A DNA stretch of 64,000 nucleotides, from NCBI GenBank assembly GCA_036763105.1, contig JBAIYS010000011.1, positions 40,426 to 104,425 on the forward strand. The letters run 5' to 3'. The position numbers and the translations under genes are program-made. Below the pieces are notes generated by a model. It saw only the letters and a list, made by a program, of their open reading frames with translations, made no database searches and was not told where the DNA came from. Source of the stretch: Peptococcaceae bacterium 1198_IL3148. GTDB taxonomy: Bacteria; Bacillota; Desulfotomaculia; Desulfotomaculales; Desulfohalotomaculaceae. The first letter of the stretch is position 1. Each line of letters begins with the position of its first letter. Shown here one piece after another: positions 19,562-27,981 of this stretch.

Positions 19562-19731
19562 GCGCCAGAACCCTTACTAGTTAACGGGTTGACGAGGAGG
19601 GGGTTTATCGAGTATTCGGCGGGTGCCCCCCGGTTGTTCACGACCGCAACGATGCCACAAAACTGCAGGCAACTGCAGCACAAAAGCATCTGGTGAACAG
19701 GGAACCACTATCTAAATATAAGGGCAAGTGA
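19562..19731 (+). ncRNA. glmS: glmS ribozyme (GlcN6P-responsive)
   Basis: The sequence matches the glmS ribozyme core: AGCGCCAGAAC at 19561, GTTGACGAGGAGGGGGTTTA at 19588-19607, then ATCGAG, TTCGGCGGGTGCC and CCCGGTTG up to 19640, with CACGACCG after it. By homology the self-cleavage site is between A19561 and G19562. The 3' part (to about 19731) has the P4-type pairings. GlcN6P made by GlmS activates cleavage and lowers glmS mRNA. The 3' boundary is approximate. Confidence 0.95.
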
Positions 19732-19746
19732 AAAAAGTAACAAATA

Positions 19747-19780
19747 AAACCGTGGTTATGGCCACGGTTTTAAATTTTTT
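19747..19780 (+). terminator. Terminator-like hairpin between glmS ribozyme and glmS
   Basis: Perfect 9-bp stem AAACCGTGG/CCACGGTTT with a 6-nt loop, followed by TTTTAAATTTTTT. It looks like an intrinsic terminator although it lies upstream of the coding region. Confidence 0.65.
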
Positions 19781-19844
19781 ATAGTGTTAAATAGAGAATA
19801 GCGATATTGGAAACAATGACTTGAAAGAGAGGGGACATCAGCAT

Positions 19845-21674
19845 ATGTGCGGAATAGTTGGTTACGCAGGCAACAAAGCAGCTACGCCTGTTTTAATAGA
19901 AGGTTTAAGCAAACTAGAATACCGTGGTTATGATTCAGCCGGTGTGGTGGTATTTGAAAATGGAGAGTTAAGACTGGAGAAAAAAGTGGGCCGCCTCTCG
20001 GTTTTAGAGGAACAGTTAAGGGGCAAAGACTTAACCGCCACCGTGGGCATTGGTCACACCCGTTGGGCCACCCACGGTCGGCCATCGGATGAAAATGCCC
20101 ACCCCCACACCGACTGCAGCGGTCAGTTTGCCGTGGTGCACAATGGTATTATTGAAAACTACTTGGAACTGAGGGAATGGTTGCAACAACGGGGTCACCG
20201 GTTTAAATCCGAAACCGATACCGAAGTGCTGCCCCACTTGATAGAGCATTACTACCGGGGTGATTTACTGACCGCAGTGCGACAAGTGATAAAGCGAATT
20301 GAAGGCTCCTATGCCTTGGTGGTGATGGCCAAGGATGAACCCAGGCGCTTGGTGGCTGCCCGGCAGGATAGCCCATTGGTGGTGGGTTTGGGTGAAGGTG
20401 AGAATTTTCTAGCCTCAGATATCCCGGCTCTATTAAAACACACCCGCCGCACACTAATCATCAATGATGGGGAAATTGTAGATTTAAATGCCAATGGTGT
20501 CAAAGTACTGGATGCCCATGGCCAAACCGTTGACAAAGAAGTGTTTGAAGTCACCTGGGAAGAAAGCCAAGCCGAAAAGGGTGGCTATGAGCACTTTATG
20601 ATCAAAGAAATCTACGAACAACCAAGGGCGCTGCGGGATACCCTCAGTGGCCGTATTTCAACGGAAAACGATGGCGTAATATTAAATGAAATCGCCTTAG
20701 ATAAAGAGTTTATCAATACCATTAATCGGGTATATATTACTGCCTGCGGCACTGCCTACCACGCCGGTTTAGTGGGCAAGCAAGTGATGGAATCACTGGT
20801 TAGGGTGCCGGTGGAAGTGGATGTGGCTTCGGAGTTTCGTTATCGGAAACCGCTGGTGGATGAAAAATCATTGGTCATTGTGGTTAGCCAATCGGGGGAA
20901 ACGGCCGACACCCTAGCGGCCCTAAGGGAGGCCAAACGCTTGGGAGCCAAATCTATTGCGGTGACCAACGTTGTGGGTAGCTCCATCGCCCGGGAGGCCG
21001 ATAATGTTATTTACACCTGGGCTGGCCCAGAAATAGCGGTGGCATCTACCAAAGCCTATACCACCCAGCTCATCTGCATGTACCTGTTGGGTCTGTGGTT
21101 GGCCCAAGAAAAGGGCACCATAGCAGCGGATGAACTAAGCACCATGATAAATGAATTGAAGGAACTTTATGTTAAAGCCGAAAAAATCCTGGACAACACC
21201 GATGCCATCGAACAGTTTGCCAAGGATTATAAAGACAAGGAAAACGCCTTCTTTATCGGCCGTGGCATCGACCATTTGGTGGCGTTGGAAGGTTCGCTTA
21301 AACTAAAGGAAATCTCATACATTCATGCCGAAGCCTATGCTGCCGGAGAACTAAAACACGGCACATTGGCCTTAATTGTGGAAGGCATGCCAGTAATCGC
21401 CCTGGCCACCCAAGAAAGCCTATTTGATAAAATGGTTAGCAACATCAAAGAAGTAAAGGCCAGAGATGCCTCGGTAATTGCCTTGGCCATGGAAGGAAAT
21501 AAAGAAGTGGAAAAAATAGCGGATCACGCCATCTACATCCCCACCACCCACCCGCTGCTGGCCCCAGTACTAACGGTAATTCCATTACAACTGTTTGCCT
21601 ACTACATGAGCGTTGCCAGAGGCTGCGACGTAGACAAACCGCGGAATTTGGCCAAAAGCGTTACTGTGGAGTAG
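19845..21674 (+). CDS. glmS: Glutamine-fructose-6-phosphate aminotransferase
   Basis: Makes glucosamine-6-phosphate from fructose-6-phosphate and glutamine. The 609 residues comprise an N-terminal class II glutaminase domain with the obligatory Cys2 (MCGIVGYAG), the GHTRWATHGRPSDENAHPH motif, two SIS sugar-isomerase domains (YITACGTAYHAG, VSQSGETADTLAAL), and the C-terminal KSVTVE. ATG 19845 is chosen because Cys must directly follow Met; upstream in-frame starts would bury it. Confidence 0.97.
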   Translation: MCGIVGYAGNKAATPVLIEGLSKLEYRGYDSAGVVVFENGELRLEKKVGRLSVLEEQLRGKDLTATVGIGHTRWATHGRPSDENAHPHTDCSGQFAVVHNGIIENYLELREWLQQRGHRFKSETDTEVLPHLIEHYYRGDLLTAVRQVIKRIEGSYALVVMAKDEPRRLVAARQDSPLVVGLGEGENFLASDIPALLKHTRRTLIINDGEIVDLNANGVKVLDAHGQTVDKEVFEVTWEESQAEKGGYEHFMIKEIYEQPRALRDTLSGRISTENDGVILNEIALDKEFINTINRVYITACGTAYHAGLVGKQVMESLVRVPVEVDVASEFRYRKPLVDEKSLVIVVSQSGETADTLAALREAKRLGAKSIAVTNVVGSSIAREADNVIYTWAGPEIAVASTKAYTTQLICMYLLGLWLAQEKGTIAADELSTMINELKELYVKAEKILDNTDAIEQFAKDYKDKENAFFIGRGIDHLVALEGSLKLKEISYIHAEAYAAGELKHGTLALIVEGMPVIALATQESLFDKMVSNIKEVKARDASVIALAMEGNKEVEKIADHAIYIPTTHPLLAPVLTVIPLQLFAYYMSVARGCDVDKPRNLAKSVTVE

Positions 21675-21744
21675 GGGAATGGTTGTATGAGGATTTGTTG
21701 TATCAAGAAAATAAAGTCCTTCCGAACCAAATAAAGTTCTTCAG

Positions 21745-21775
21745 AAACCACGCCTGCCAAGGCGTGGTTTTTTTT
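21745..21775 (+). terminator. Terminator of glmS
   Basis: AAACCACGCC/GGCGTGGTTT hairpin followed by eight T. It is preceded by a short imperfect direct repeat (AATAAAGTCCTTCCGAA and AATAAAGTTCTTCAGAA) between 21708 and 21748. The rest of the gap to 21994 holds nothing recognisable except a possible out-of-frame extension of the next leftward gene. Confidence 0.85.
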
Positions 21776-21994
21776 CAATTCTAATTGGGAAAGAGCGAGG
21801 AAAAACAGGGAAAGCTCCTGTAATGCTTGATAATACAGGGGTTAAAGCAAGGGTAGAGAAGGGTTAAGGGGTTTTTTGGCTTTTTAAATTCCTTTTATCC
21901 TTTTTGTGGAAATTCGGGGGTAAGGATATGTTGTACTTCTTTATGATTAACAAAACTACCGCACCCAAAAATAACAGCGGGATTAGCCCCGAAC

Positions 21995-22198
21995 TTAAAA
22001 CTGCATTAAACCTAACTCTAATAGAAGTTTGACTGCCTCCACATTACCTTTACGCACTGTAGATAAGAACTTCTCTTCGTTGATTTTTGTGATATGATGT
22101 TCTTTGTTTAATTTCTCAATAATACCTTGGTCTTGACCACAGGCAGTAAGTAAAATTAATGAAATTAGTACTAAAATAATTGAGCGACCAGATTTCAT
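21995..22198 (-). CDS. Small lipoprotein with a partial ankyrin-like repeat
   Basis: A 67-residue product starting at ATG 22198 after GAGGTGAT. The N-terminus MKSGRSIILVLISLILLTAC is a lipoprotein signal with lipobox LTAC. The rest includes FLSTVRKGNVEAVKLLLELG, which matches the first helices of an ankyrin repeat, and then stops abruptly after LMQF. A one-base shift near 22010 would lead into roughly 45 more open codons with a hydrophobic segment (LIPLLFLGAVVLLII). The gene is therefore probably truncated or frameshifted. The function is unknown. Confidence 0.55.
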   Translation of the reverse strand: MKSGRSIILVLISLILLTACGQDQGIIEKLNKEHHITKINEEKFLSTVRKGNVEAVKLLLELGLMQF

Positions 22199-22253
22199 TT
22201 TTATCACCTCTAAGCAACGATTTAGTGGTATATCCATTTCTTGAATAACTCCC

Positions 22254-22682
22254 CTAAGTTGGTGGTGAATTTTTATTCTTTAATAAACGAAACTTCCAGA
22301 GGCTATAAAAGAGTATCCCGCTACTGGATAATAGACCAGAGTATGCACAAATTTTGTATAGATTCTGTGTGTTTAGCGAAAAAGAGATAGCATATAACCA
22401 CCAAAATAAGCCTACTAAACCGTAGAAGCTAATCACTGCTATTTTAATGCGTTGCCAAGTATTTGTTACTTTTTGAAATATCAGGTATACAAAGGCCAAT
22501 AGAAATAAAAAGAAGGAAAAACCAATATAAAATTTAAATTCAAGAATAGTAATATGAACTGGTGATGGGTTTGCAAGCAAGATATATAACCAAAGATGAA
22601 TAAGGGTTAGAACCGAAAAAACTATGAGAAAACAAATATCAAAGATAACCAAAGAAACCTTCTTATAATTTATGCATACCAT
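22254..22682 (-). CDS. Small multi-pass membrane protein, unknown
   Basis: 142 residues with about four hydrophobic segments (roughly 10-33, 47-68, 80-101 and 110-128) and a basic C-terminus (FRLLKNKNSPPT). The start has GGGGGG about 7 nt upstream. I recognise no family. It lies 55 nt upstream of, and in the same direction as, the small lipoprotein gene, so the two may be cotranscribed. It is AT-rich compared with the biosynthetic genes to its left. Confidence 0.55.
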   Translation of the reverse strand: MVCINYKKVSLVIFDICFLIVFSVLTLIHLWLYILLANPSPVHITILEFKFYIGFSFFLFLLAFVYLIFQKVTNTWQRIKIAVISFYGLVGLFWWLYAISFSLNTQNLYKICAYSGLLSSSGILFYSLWKFRLLKNKNSPPT

Positions 22683-23084
22683 ATTAAAGGCCCCCCTACA
22701 TTGATTTATATCTAATTATATGTAGTCAGTAGTTAGAAATTTGAAATTACTGGCAATTGTTTTTACAATGTTCAATCAGATAATTAAAGGATAAGGATTA
22801 TTAAATTTCTATAGTAAATAAATAGTAATCAATTATGGAATATATTTGGTCATATGATATCCATAAACTGGCATAATGCTTATAGCTTGGGTGGATCAAG
22901 ACAGTTGTCGAATAATGTGATCTTCTGTAGTTCTAAAATTTATAAGGCAAATTTAGTCAAAACCATGTTAAAATTCATTAAAGCTATTTTTATTATGGAA
23001 GAATTGGTGTCATTTTCACCTATAACAATAGGATTTGTGCTATTGGTTATAGGGTTATTAATAATGTTAAAATAACTACCAAGT
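22683..23084. other. AT-rich intergenic stretch
   Basis: About 400 bases with no convincing gene. A rightward open frame at 22854-23075 lacks a ribosome site and recognisable content apart from a hydrophobic end. It is left out as a gene. Confidence 0.4.
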
Positions 23085-23429
23085 TTAATACTCTCGCCTG
23101 AAATCATACCTTTCATTTAGAACGTCTAATTCATGTCCGTTTATTATAACGGTGTCGTTATCAAGCCAAACTATTTTGGCTGTGCTCTCTTTGTAGTTCC
23201 AATAGATATTTTTTGGTTCTTTTTCTTCGGCATTATAATTCAACTCTCCAAGTACAGCATATGAAGTAGCTGCTCCACCATTGCACAAGTAAGCTTTCAA
23301 GGTATATGTACCATTTGGAGAATCAGCCTCTGTAATTAATTCCCCTTTGGGAAGTCTGTCCATATCGTAGAAGGCCCAATAATAAACATAAACTAATATA
23401 CCAACTAACAATAGACCAATTACTGAAAT
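23085..23429 (-). CDS. DUF5412-like small membrane-anchored protein (start uncertain)
   Basis: An N-terminal hydrophobic anchor (GLLLVGILVYVYYWAF) is followed by a soluble domain with SPNGTYTLKAYLCNGGAATS, KNIYWNYKESTAKIVWLDND and VIINGHELDV, which resembles DUF5412 proteins of Bacilli. The function is unknown. No ATG exists in frame: the stop TAA lies at 23445-23447, and the only candidates are TTG at 23411 or ATT at 23429/23420. A GGGGG ribosome site lies near 23450. A lost start codon or a small indel at the 5' end is likely. Confidence 0.55.
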   Translation of the reverse strand: MSVIGLLLVGILVYVYYWAFYDMDRLPKGELITEADSPNGTYTLKAYLCNGGAATSYAVLGELNYNAEEKEPKNIYWNYKESTAKIVWLDNDTVIINGHELDVLNERYDFRREY

Positions 23430-23503
23430 GCAAAGTAGAAGTTTTTACCCCCTTATTTAAATAATGGAACTATTTTGCTTATTTGGATAATATCTTTTTG
23501 GCA

Positions 23504-23709
23504 TCATACCACCTTTGCCAAAAGTAACTGTTCTAATACCAGAATTATTAAAAAGTAAATGGAGACAATGGCTGCAGACTTGTATCCATACTTATTGTCC
23601 ATTCCGAACTGCCCTTTGCGATAATTTGGACACTGGTAAAAGAAATTATTGAATAAATTGTGCCAGTTGCTATTGAAATCAGTGGCACTGGCCATAGCTC
23701 GTTGTTCAT
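23504..23709 (-). pseudogene. Frameshifted small membrane protein
   Basis: From ATG 23709 (after AAAGGAT) the frame reads MNNELWPVPLISIATGTIYS and ends at 23548 after 53 codons with an odd C-terminus. A second frame, ending at 23504, reads GMDNKYGYKSAAIVSIYFLI...EQLLLAKVV, a typical membrane-helix ending. The two halves look like one two-helix membrane protein broken by a frameshift around 23600-23640. The family is not recognised. Confidence 0.45.
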
Positions 23710-23732
23710 AATTTATCCTTTCAATGTGTTGG

Positions 23733-24514
23733 TTAGTTAGCTATTACGCTACTGAGGAACTTATCAACTTTATCTTTATCTTGGGCACTAATCTTCAAAG
23801 TCCTTCGGCTTTCTTTTTCTCTTAAGATATAAGTTAGTAGTTTGCTGTTTTCACTGGCTAATTCTAACTGGTAGTAGCCAACATAACTCCCGATAGTAGC
23901 TTTATCTTGGTAATATTCACCCCAATTATATGAAGTGAATTCTTTCCATCTGATGACACTTCCTCCTGTAAGTAGGCCAATTTTAGAAATGGCGTCTAGC
24001 TGCAAGCCACTATGTAAATATGCAACGCCAATTACAAAAATTGCACATATATTTAGTAATCTTTGCAAGCGGTTTTGCATGGTAAGAACGGTATCGTATA
24101 GCATGGCATGATTATTGTTACGGGCGTAACTTTCCAGGTTAATCAACAAATCTGAGTTAAACATTTGAAACACATTGTGGATGTATTTTTCTTGTAAAAG
24201 GTAAGCATAGGAATCATTGATTCTGTTTACTTCTAATATAAAACCTACAATTGATATAGCTATAATAATAATGCCAAATATAACATCTTGGTTTAGTTTA
24301 TTTTTAACTAAATGAGCAATTATATATTGCTAATTAGTTTTCTATAGTATACATTCTTCGCTATATTTTTCATTAAAAATATTAGAATAATTCCTGCTAA
24401 AATAGGTAGGGCTAATTGTTCATTATATCTATATAGTTGATAAAGCATAAATATTAATATACCGAAGAAGGCGGTGATGACAAGAATAGTGGTGAAAGCT
24501 GTTTTTAGTGGAAT
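23733..24514 (-). pseudogene. Degenerate copy of the 27982 membrane protein
   Basis: The intact part (23733-24173) reads LLNICAIFVIGVAYLHSG..., ISKIGLLTGGSVIRW and KISAQDKDKVDKFLSS, which aligns along its length with the C-terminal half of the 27982-28920 protein. Upstream codons to 24514 continue the similarity (FFGILIFMLYQLYRY; IIAHLVKNKLNQDVIFGIII), but one frameshift near 24318-24330 and stop codons break the frame. The N-terminal zinc-ribbon part and a start codon are missing. It is a decayed paralogue, and the residual open frame could still be expressed from an internal start. Confidence 0.7.
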
Positions 24515-24535
24515 GTCCTCCCGATATCATCTCAG

Positions 24536-24580
24536 AATTAATATAATTGGCTTCCATATAAAACGCTGAATTCCTCTATA
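24536..24580 (-). repeat. Upstream-region repeat, copy A
   Basis: AATATAATTGG(C/T)TTCCATA followed by TAAAA and ATTCCTCTA is shared with 28957-29000. Both copies sit just upstream of the two paralogous membrane protein genes, so the duplication included the promoter region. Confidence 0.65.
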
Positions 24581-24586
24581 GTATGG

Positions 24587-24626
24587 AAAAAACCACTCTA
24601 TAGTTTTCGCTAAGGAGTGGTTTTTT
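24587..24626. terminator. Bidirectional terminator after the arsenite exporter
   Basis: AAAAAACCACTC/GAGTGGTTTTTT hairpin, symmetrical with A- and T-runs. It lies downstream of the leftward ACR3 gene. Confidence 0.8.
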
Positions 24627-24716
24627 GGTATGCTAATGTTTATTCTGCTTTTTTTGCTGGGATGAAGGCGCTGAACACAGATTGCCTTTCCTGTTCAGCC
24701 CAATTGTGGCCCTGAG

Positions 24717-25754
24717 TTAATTTTGAAAGTATTTCTTTTTAAAGCCCAGTGCTACGTTTACCAGACCAATCATTACTGGGACCTCAATCAGTGGGCCGAT
24801 AACGGCAGCAAAGGCAGCACCGGATTCAATGCCAAAGATGGCCACCGCCACTGCAATGGCCAGTTCAAAGTTGTTGCTGGCAGCGGTGAAGGCCAGTGTG
24901 GTGCTTTGGCCGTAGTTGATACAGGTCTTTTTGCTCATAAAGAAAGATAAAAAGAACATAATGGTAAAGTAAATTAACAACGGAATGGCGATGCGTACCA
25001 CATCCATCGGCAACTCGATGATGTATTTACCCTTCAGTGAGAACATAATGACAATGGTAAATAACAACGCCATTAGCGCCAGTGGGCTAATGCGAGGAAT
25101 AAACTCTTTCTCGTACCATTCCTTACCTTTGCGAGGTAACAATATAAACCGGGTCAATATGCCGGCGGCAAAGGGGATGCCCAGGTAAATTAGCACACTC
25201 TTGGCAACGTCATCCACCGAAATATTAATTTCAATGGCTTCCATACCCAGCCAGCCCGGCACTAAAGTGATAAATAAGTAAGCATAAATGGAGTAGAACA
25301 CCATCTGAAAAATAGAGTTAACTGCTACCAAAGCGGCAGCGTATTCGTTATCGCCATCTGCTAGATCGTTCCAAATGATCACCATGGCGATGCAGCGGGC
25401 TAAACCAATTAAAATAAGTCCGATCATGTACTCAGGGTAATCCCGCAGAAAAACAATGGCCAGCACAAACATTAACGAGGGGCCGATAATCCAGTTTTGA
25501 ATCAACGATAGGCCCATCACCTTGATGTTTTTAAAGGCTTTGCCTATTTCTTCGTATTTCACCTTGGCCAATGGTGGATACATCATTACAATCAGACCGA
25601 TGGCAATGGGGATAGAAGTGGTGCCCACCGACATGTGGTCCAACAAATCAGCGATGTCCGGAAATACATAGCCCAGACCGACACCAATGGCCATGGCCAG
25701 GAAAATCCATAGCGTTAAAAACCTGTCCAGAGTAGAAAGACTTTTTTCTGCCAT
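24717..25754 (-). CDS. arsB: Arsenite efflux permease, ACR3 family
   Basis: A 345-residue membrane protein with about ten hydrophobic segments, typical of the ACR3/BASS superfamily rather than the longer ArsB type. Diagnostic parts are [31 protein letters not shown], with the conserved transmembrane Cys, and [23 protein letters not shown]. It exports As(III), and Sb(III) in some members. The start has GGGAGG upstream. No arsR or arsC is adjacent; its upstream region carries an AT-rich box (25819-25831) like those before the thioredoxin genes at 38.7-39.2 kb. Confidence 0.93.
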   Translation of the reverse strand: MAEKSLSTLDRFLTLWIFLAMAIGVGLGYVFPDIADLLDHMSVGTTSIPIAIGLIVMMYPPLAKVKYEEIGKAFKNIKVMGLSLIQNWIIGPSLMFVLAIVFLRDYPEYMIGLILIGLARCIAMVIIWNDLADGDNEYAAALVAVNSIFQMVFYSIYAYLFITLVPGWLGMEAIEINISVDDVAKSVLIYLGIPFAAGILTRFILLPRKGKEWYEKEFIPRISPLALMALLFTIVIMFSLKGKYIIELPMDVVRIAIPLLIYFTIMFFLSFFMSKKTCINYGQSTTLAFTAASNNFELAIAVAVAIFGIESGAAFAAVIGPLIEVPVMIGLVNVALGFKKKYFQN

Positions 25755-25818
25755 ATTTTAGCCTCCCTCATTCATCCTTTAACTTGCAATAATTGAGCGT
25801 TCCTGCATATATTAAGCC

Positions 25819-25831
25819 TATATAAATATTT
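25819..25831 (-). promoter_or_regulatory. AT-rich box upstream of the ACR3 gene
   Basis: On the minus strand AAATATTTATATA. The same core occurs at 38728 and, with one change, at 39144. It may be an operator for an ArsR-family regulator encoded elsewhere. Confidence 0.3.
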
Positions 25832-25985
25832 AAATATAATTATTAAGTATATTATTATTTTGTTATATGGTCAAATAAAAAATGTTATATATTGCAGGTG
25901 GAATTTAAAATATTAGTGAAAATATAAAGAAGAGAATATATAATATTAATTGGATATACAAAACTTTGCAGAGGGGTCAAGACCA

Positions 25986-26804
25986 ATGGATATTATAGTA
26001 AGAGATAGTTACCATGAAATGAGCAAATATACCGCTGATATTATTGCCCGCTTAGTAAAATCAAAGCCGGATTGCGTACTGGGACTTGCAACCGGAAGCA
26101 CACCCATAGGTACCTACAAAGAACTGGTCAGAATGCACAAGGAAGAAGGACTGGACTTTTCCCAAGTTAAAACCTTTAACCTGGATGAGTATTACGGAAT
26201 AGGAATTGATCTGGATAAGCCCTACCATTTGGACCAGAGTTACGCAAGATTTATGCACGAAGAGCTTTTTAAACACATCAACATTAAAAAAGAAAATATA
26301 TATCTTCCCGATGGAATGACAAAGGAACCAGAGAAGTTTTGCAAATGGTATGAAGAAGAAATTAAAAAAGCCGGTGGCATCGATTTACAACTTCTTGGTA
26401 TCGGCGGCGACGGACATTGGGCCTTTAACGAGCCCGGATCATCCCTGGCATCTAGAACCAGAATCCAGGCCTTAACACAGCAAACCCTTAATGATAATTA
26501 TGAGAGTTTCTATAAAAAGGCTGGAATAGACAGAGCCGATATGCCACATTTTGCCATAACCATGGGCATTGGAACAATTTTAGAAGCTAAAAATATCATC
26601 ATGATTGCAAATGGAGTAAAAAAGGCTGATGTAGTAGCAAAATGTATTGAAGGACCCATCACTGCCCAAATCACTGCTTCGGCAATACAATTGCACAGTG
26701 GGGGAATTACTGTGGTGCTGGATAAGGATGCTGCTTCAAAACTACAGGGTCTTGAACACTATAGGCATGTAGAGAAGTTGAAGCAAGATTATGGTTTTTG
26801 TTAG
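25986..26804 (+). CDS. nagB: Glucosamine-6-phosphate deaminase
   Basis: Converts glucosamine-6-phosphate to fructose-6-phosphate and ammonia, the reverse of GlmS chemistry. The 272 residues include GLATGSTPIGTYKEL (phosphate loop), FNLDEYYGI (catalytic Asp) and LLGIGGDGHWAFNEPGSS. The last differs slightly from the usual G-x-NGHI-x-FNEPGSS but keeps the catalytic His. ATG 25986 follows GAGGGG; the in-frame TTG at 25950 lacks a ribosome site. No nagA is adjacent. A perfect palindromic terminator follows. Confidence 0.93.
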   Translation: MDIIVRDSYHEMSKYTADIIARLVKSKPDCVLGLATGSTPIGTYKELVRMHKEEGLDFSQVKTFNLDEYYGIGIDLDKPYHLDQSYARFMHEELFKHINIKKENIYLPDGMTKEPEKFCKWYEEEIKKAGGIDLQLLGIGGDGHWAFNEPGSSLASRTRIQALTQQTLNDNYESFYKKAGIDRADMPHFAITMGIGTILEAKNIIMIANGVKKADVVAKCIEGPITAQITASAIQLHSGGITVVLDKDAASKLQGLEHYRHVEKLKQDYGFC

Positions 26805-26817
26805 TTAATATAATTGG

Positions 26818-26850
26818 GGCTGTTGCAAAACGTTTTGCAACAGCCTCTTT
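26818..26850 (+). terminator. Terminator after nagB
   Basis: A 28-base perfect palindrome (GGCTGTTGCAAAAC and its complement) followed by TCTTTTT. Confidence 0.88.
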
Positions 26851-26890
26851 TTATTTTGTAACACATGATGTGATGGGTATATCTATAACC

Positions 26891-27790
26891 CTAAAAAAAT
26901 TCTTCCTTTTCCTCTTTGGTGTAGAACAGTTTCATGTTTTCCTCCGCGGTTAGTTTGCCTTGGTGGTTTAATAAATACGTTGTGGCATTATTTCTATTAA
27001 TAAGGGCTTTTTCCTCTAAAGCTCTTATTTTTTCAGGTATACCTTCATCATTTAGCATTTTTTTAACTTGATTAAAAATATTGAAATTTCCAAAGAGAAA
27101 TTTACCTTCATAAAGGATTTTTGAAGCAACCATGGACTCAAAACTATTGAATTGCAATTGCTCCTTTACCTTGGAAATATCTTTAATAATATAATCTATC
27201 TCTTCGTTATAACTGGGGTTCTTTAAAAGGAAGTTTTTGTGATCGTATATAGATAGATCAAGGGCATTGATAATATCATCAGATAAATCTTGGGTAATCA
27301 CAACAATATCAAGGTCAGAACCCTTAACTAACTCGCCAGTGGATGCTTCGGGCCTGGGTTCTAAATGCGACATTTCATATGCCACATCCCCTGCAATAAT
27401 AAAACACACACCGGTTTTTATAGCTTCTGAGGCCTGTTGGGATTCAACAATTTTTGTTATTACCCTTTGCGCCAGTTCAAATTTCTTCTTGCTGATTGCA
27501 ATTATCTCTTGGTGCAGCAACTTGGCTTTTATTATTATGTCATGTACATTATTTTCGGTACCAATTATGGTGTATCCATAAAACTCTCTGATAATAGAGG
27601 GAGAAAGTCTGGCATATCCATCCACCTGTCTATCAAGACGTAGGTATCTATCCCCAATTGTTTTGGTAACCACCCTGTCACTGCTATTACAAAACTTCCA
27701 AGTTGAAAATTCATCCATATTTATTTTTTCCAGCAATTCTTTTCCGGTCAAAGGTCCTTGGCTATCTAAGAGTGTAATTATTTTGTCCAT
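26891..27790 (-). CDS. Nucleotidyltransferase-fold protein with N-terminal winged-helix-like region
   Basis: 299 residues. The first about 70 look like a helix-turn-helix (PLTGKELLEKINMDEFSTWKF). The centre has FIIAGDVAYEMSHL...GELVKGSDLDIVVI, which fits the G-S-x-D-x-D metal motif of the polymerase-beta nucleotidyltransferase fold. The C-terminus is helical and charged. The substrate is unknown; candidates include antitoxin/toxin-type nucleotidyltransferases or a small-molecule adenylyltransferase. ATG follows AAGGAAAGG. The promoter region contains repeated TTAATTAATTA palindromes (27817-27842). Confidence 0.6.
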   Translation of the reverse strand: MDKIITLLDSQGPLTGKELLEKINMDEFSTWKFCNSSDRVVTKTIGDRYLRLDRQVDGYARLSPSIIREFYGYTIIGTENNVHDIIIKAKLLHQEIIAISKKKFELAQRVITKIVESQQASEAIKTGVCFIIAGDVAYEMSHLEPRPEASTGELVKGSDLDIVVITQDLSDDIINALDLSIYDHKNFLLKNPSYNEEIDYIIKDISKVKEQLQFNSFESMVASKILYEGKFLFGNFNIFNQVKKMLNDEGIPEKIRALEEKALINRNNATTYLLNHQGKLTAEENMKLFYTKEEKEEFF

Positions 27791-27816
27791 AGCCTTTCCT
27801 TTCTGCTCAACCCTTA

Positions 27817-27842
27817 ATTAATTATATCATTAATTAATTATC
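27817..27842 (-). repeat. TTAATTAAT repeats upstream of the nucleotidyltransferase-like gene
   Basis: Two copies of TTAATTAATTA lie either side of TATCA within 26 bp, directly upstream of the start at 27790. They could be an operator for autoregulation. Confidence 0.35.
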
Positions 27843-27981
27843 GATAAACAGGCTACGACATTTTCCGCTTGTATAATAACTCTAACAGGTCAATTAAAAT
27901 AACCGCAATGGTTACCCCAACTGCATTGCGTAAGAGAGAATCACCCTCAAACCAATTCCATAATTCTTGAGATAAAAACAG

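Noticed and set aside
22854..23075. A 73-codon rightward open frame
   Set aside because: There is no ribosome site, the composition of the first two thirds is unlike a protein, and only a hydrophobic end remains. It is kept as intergenic.
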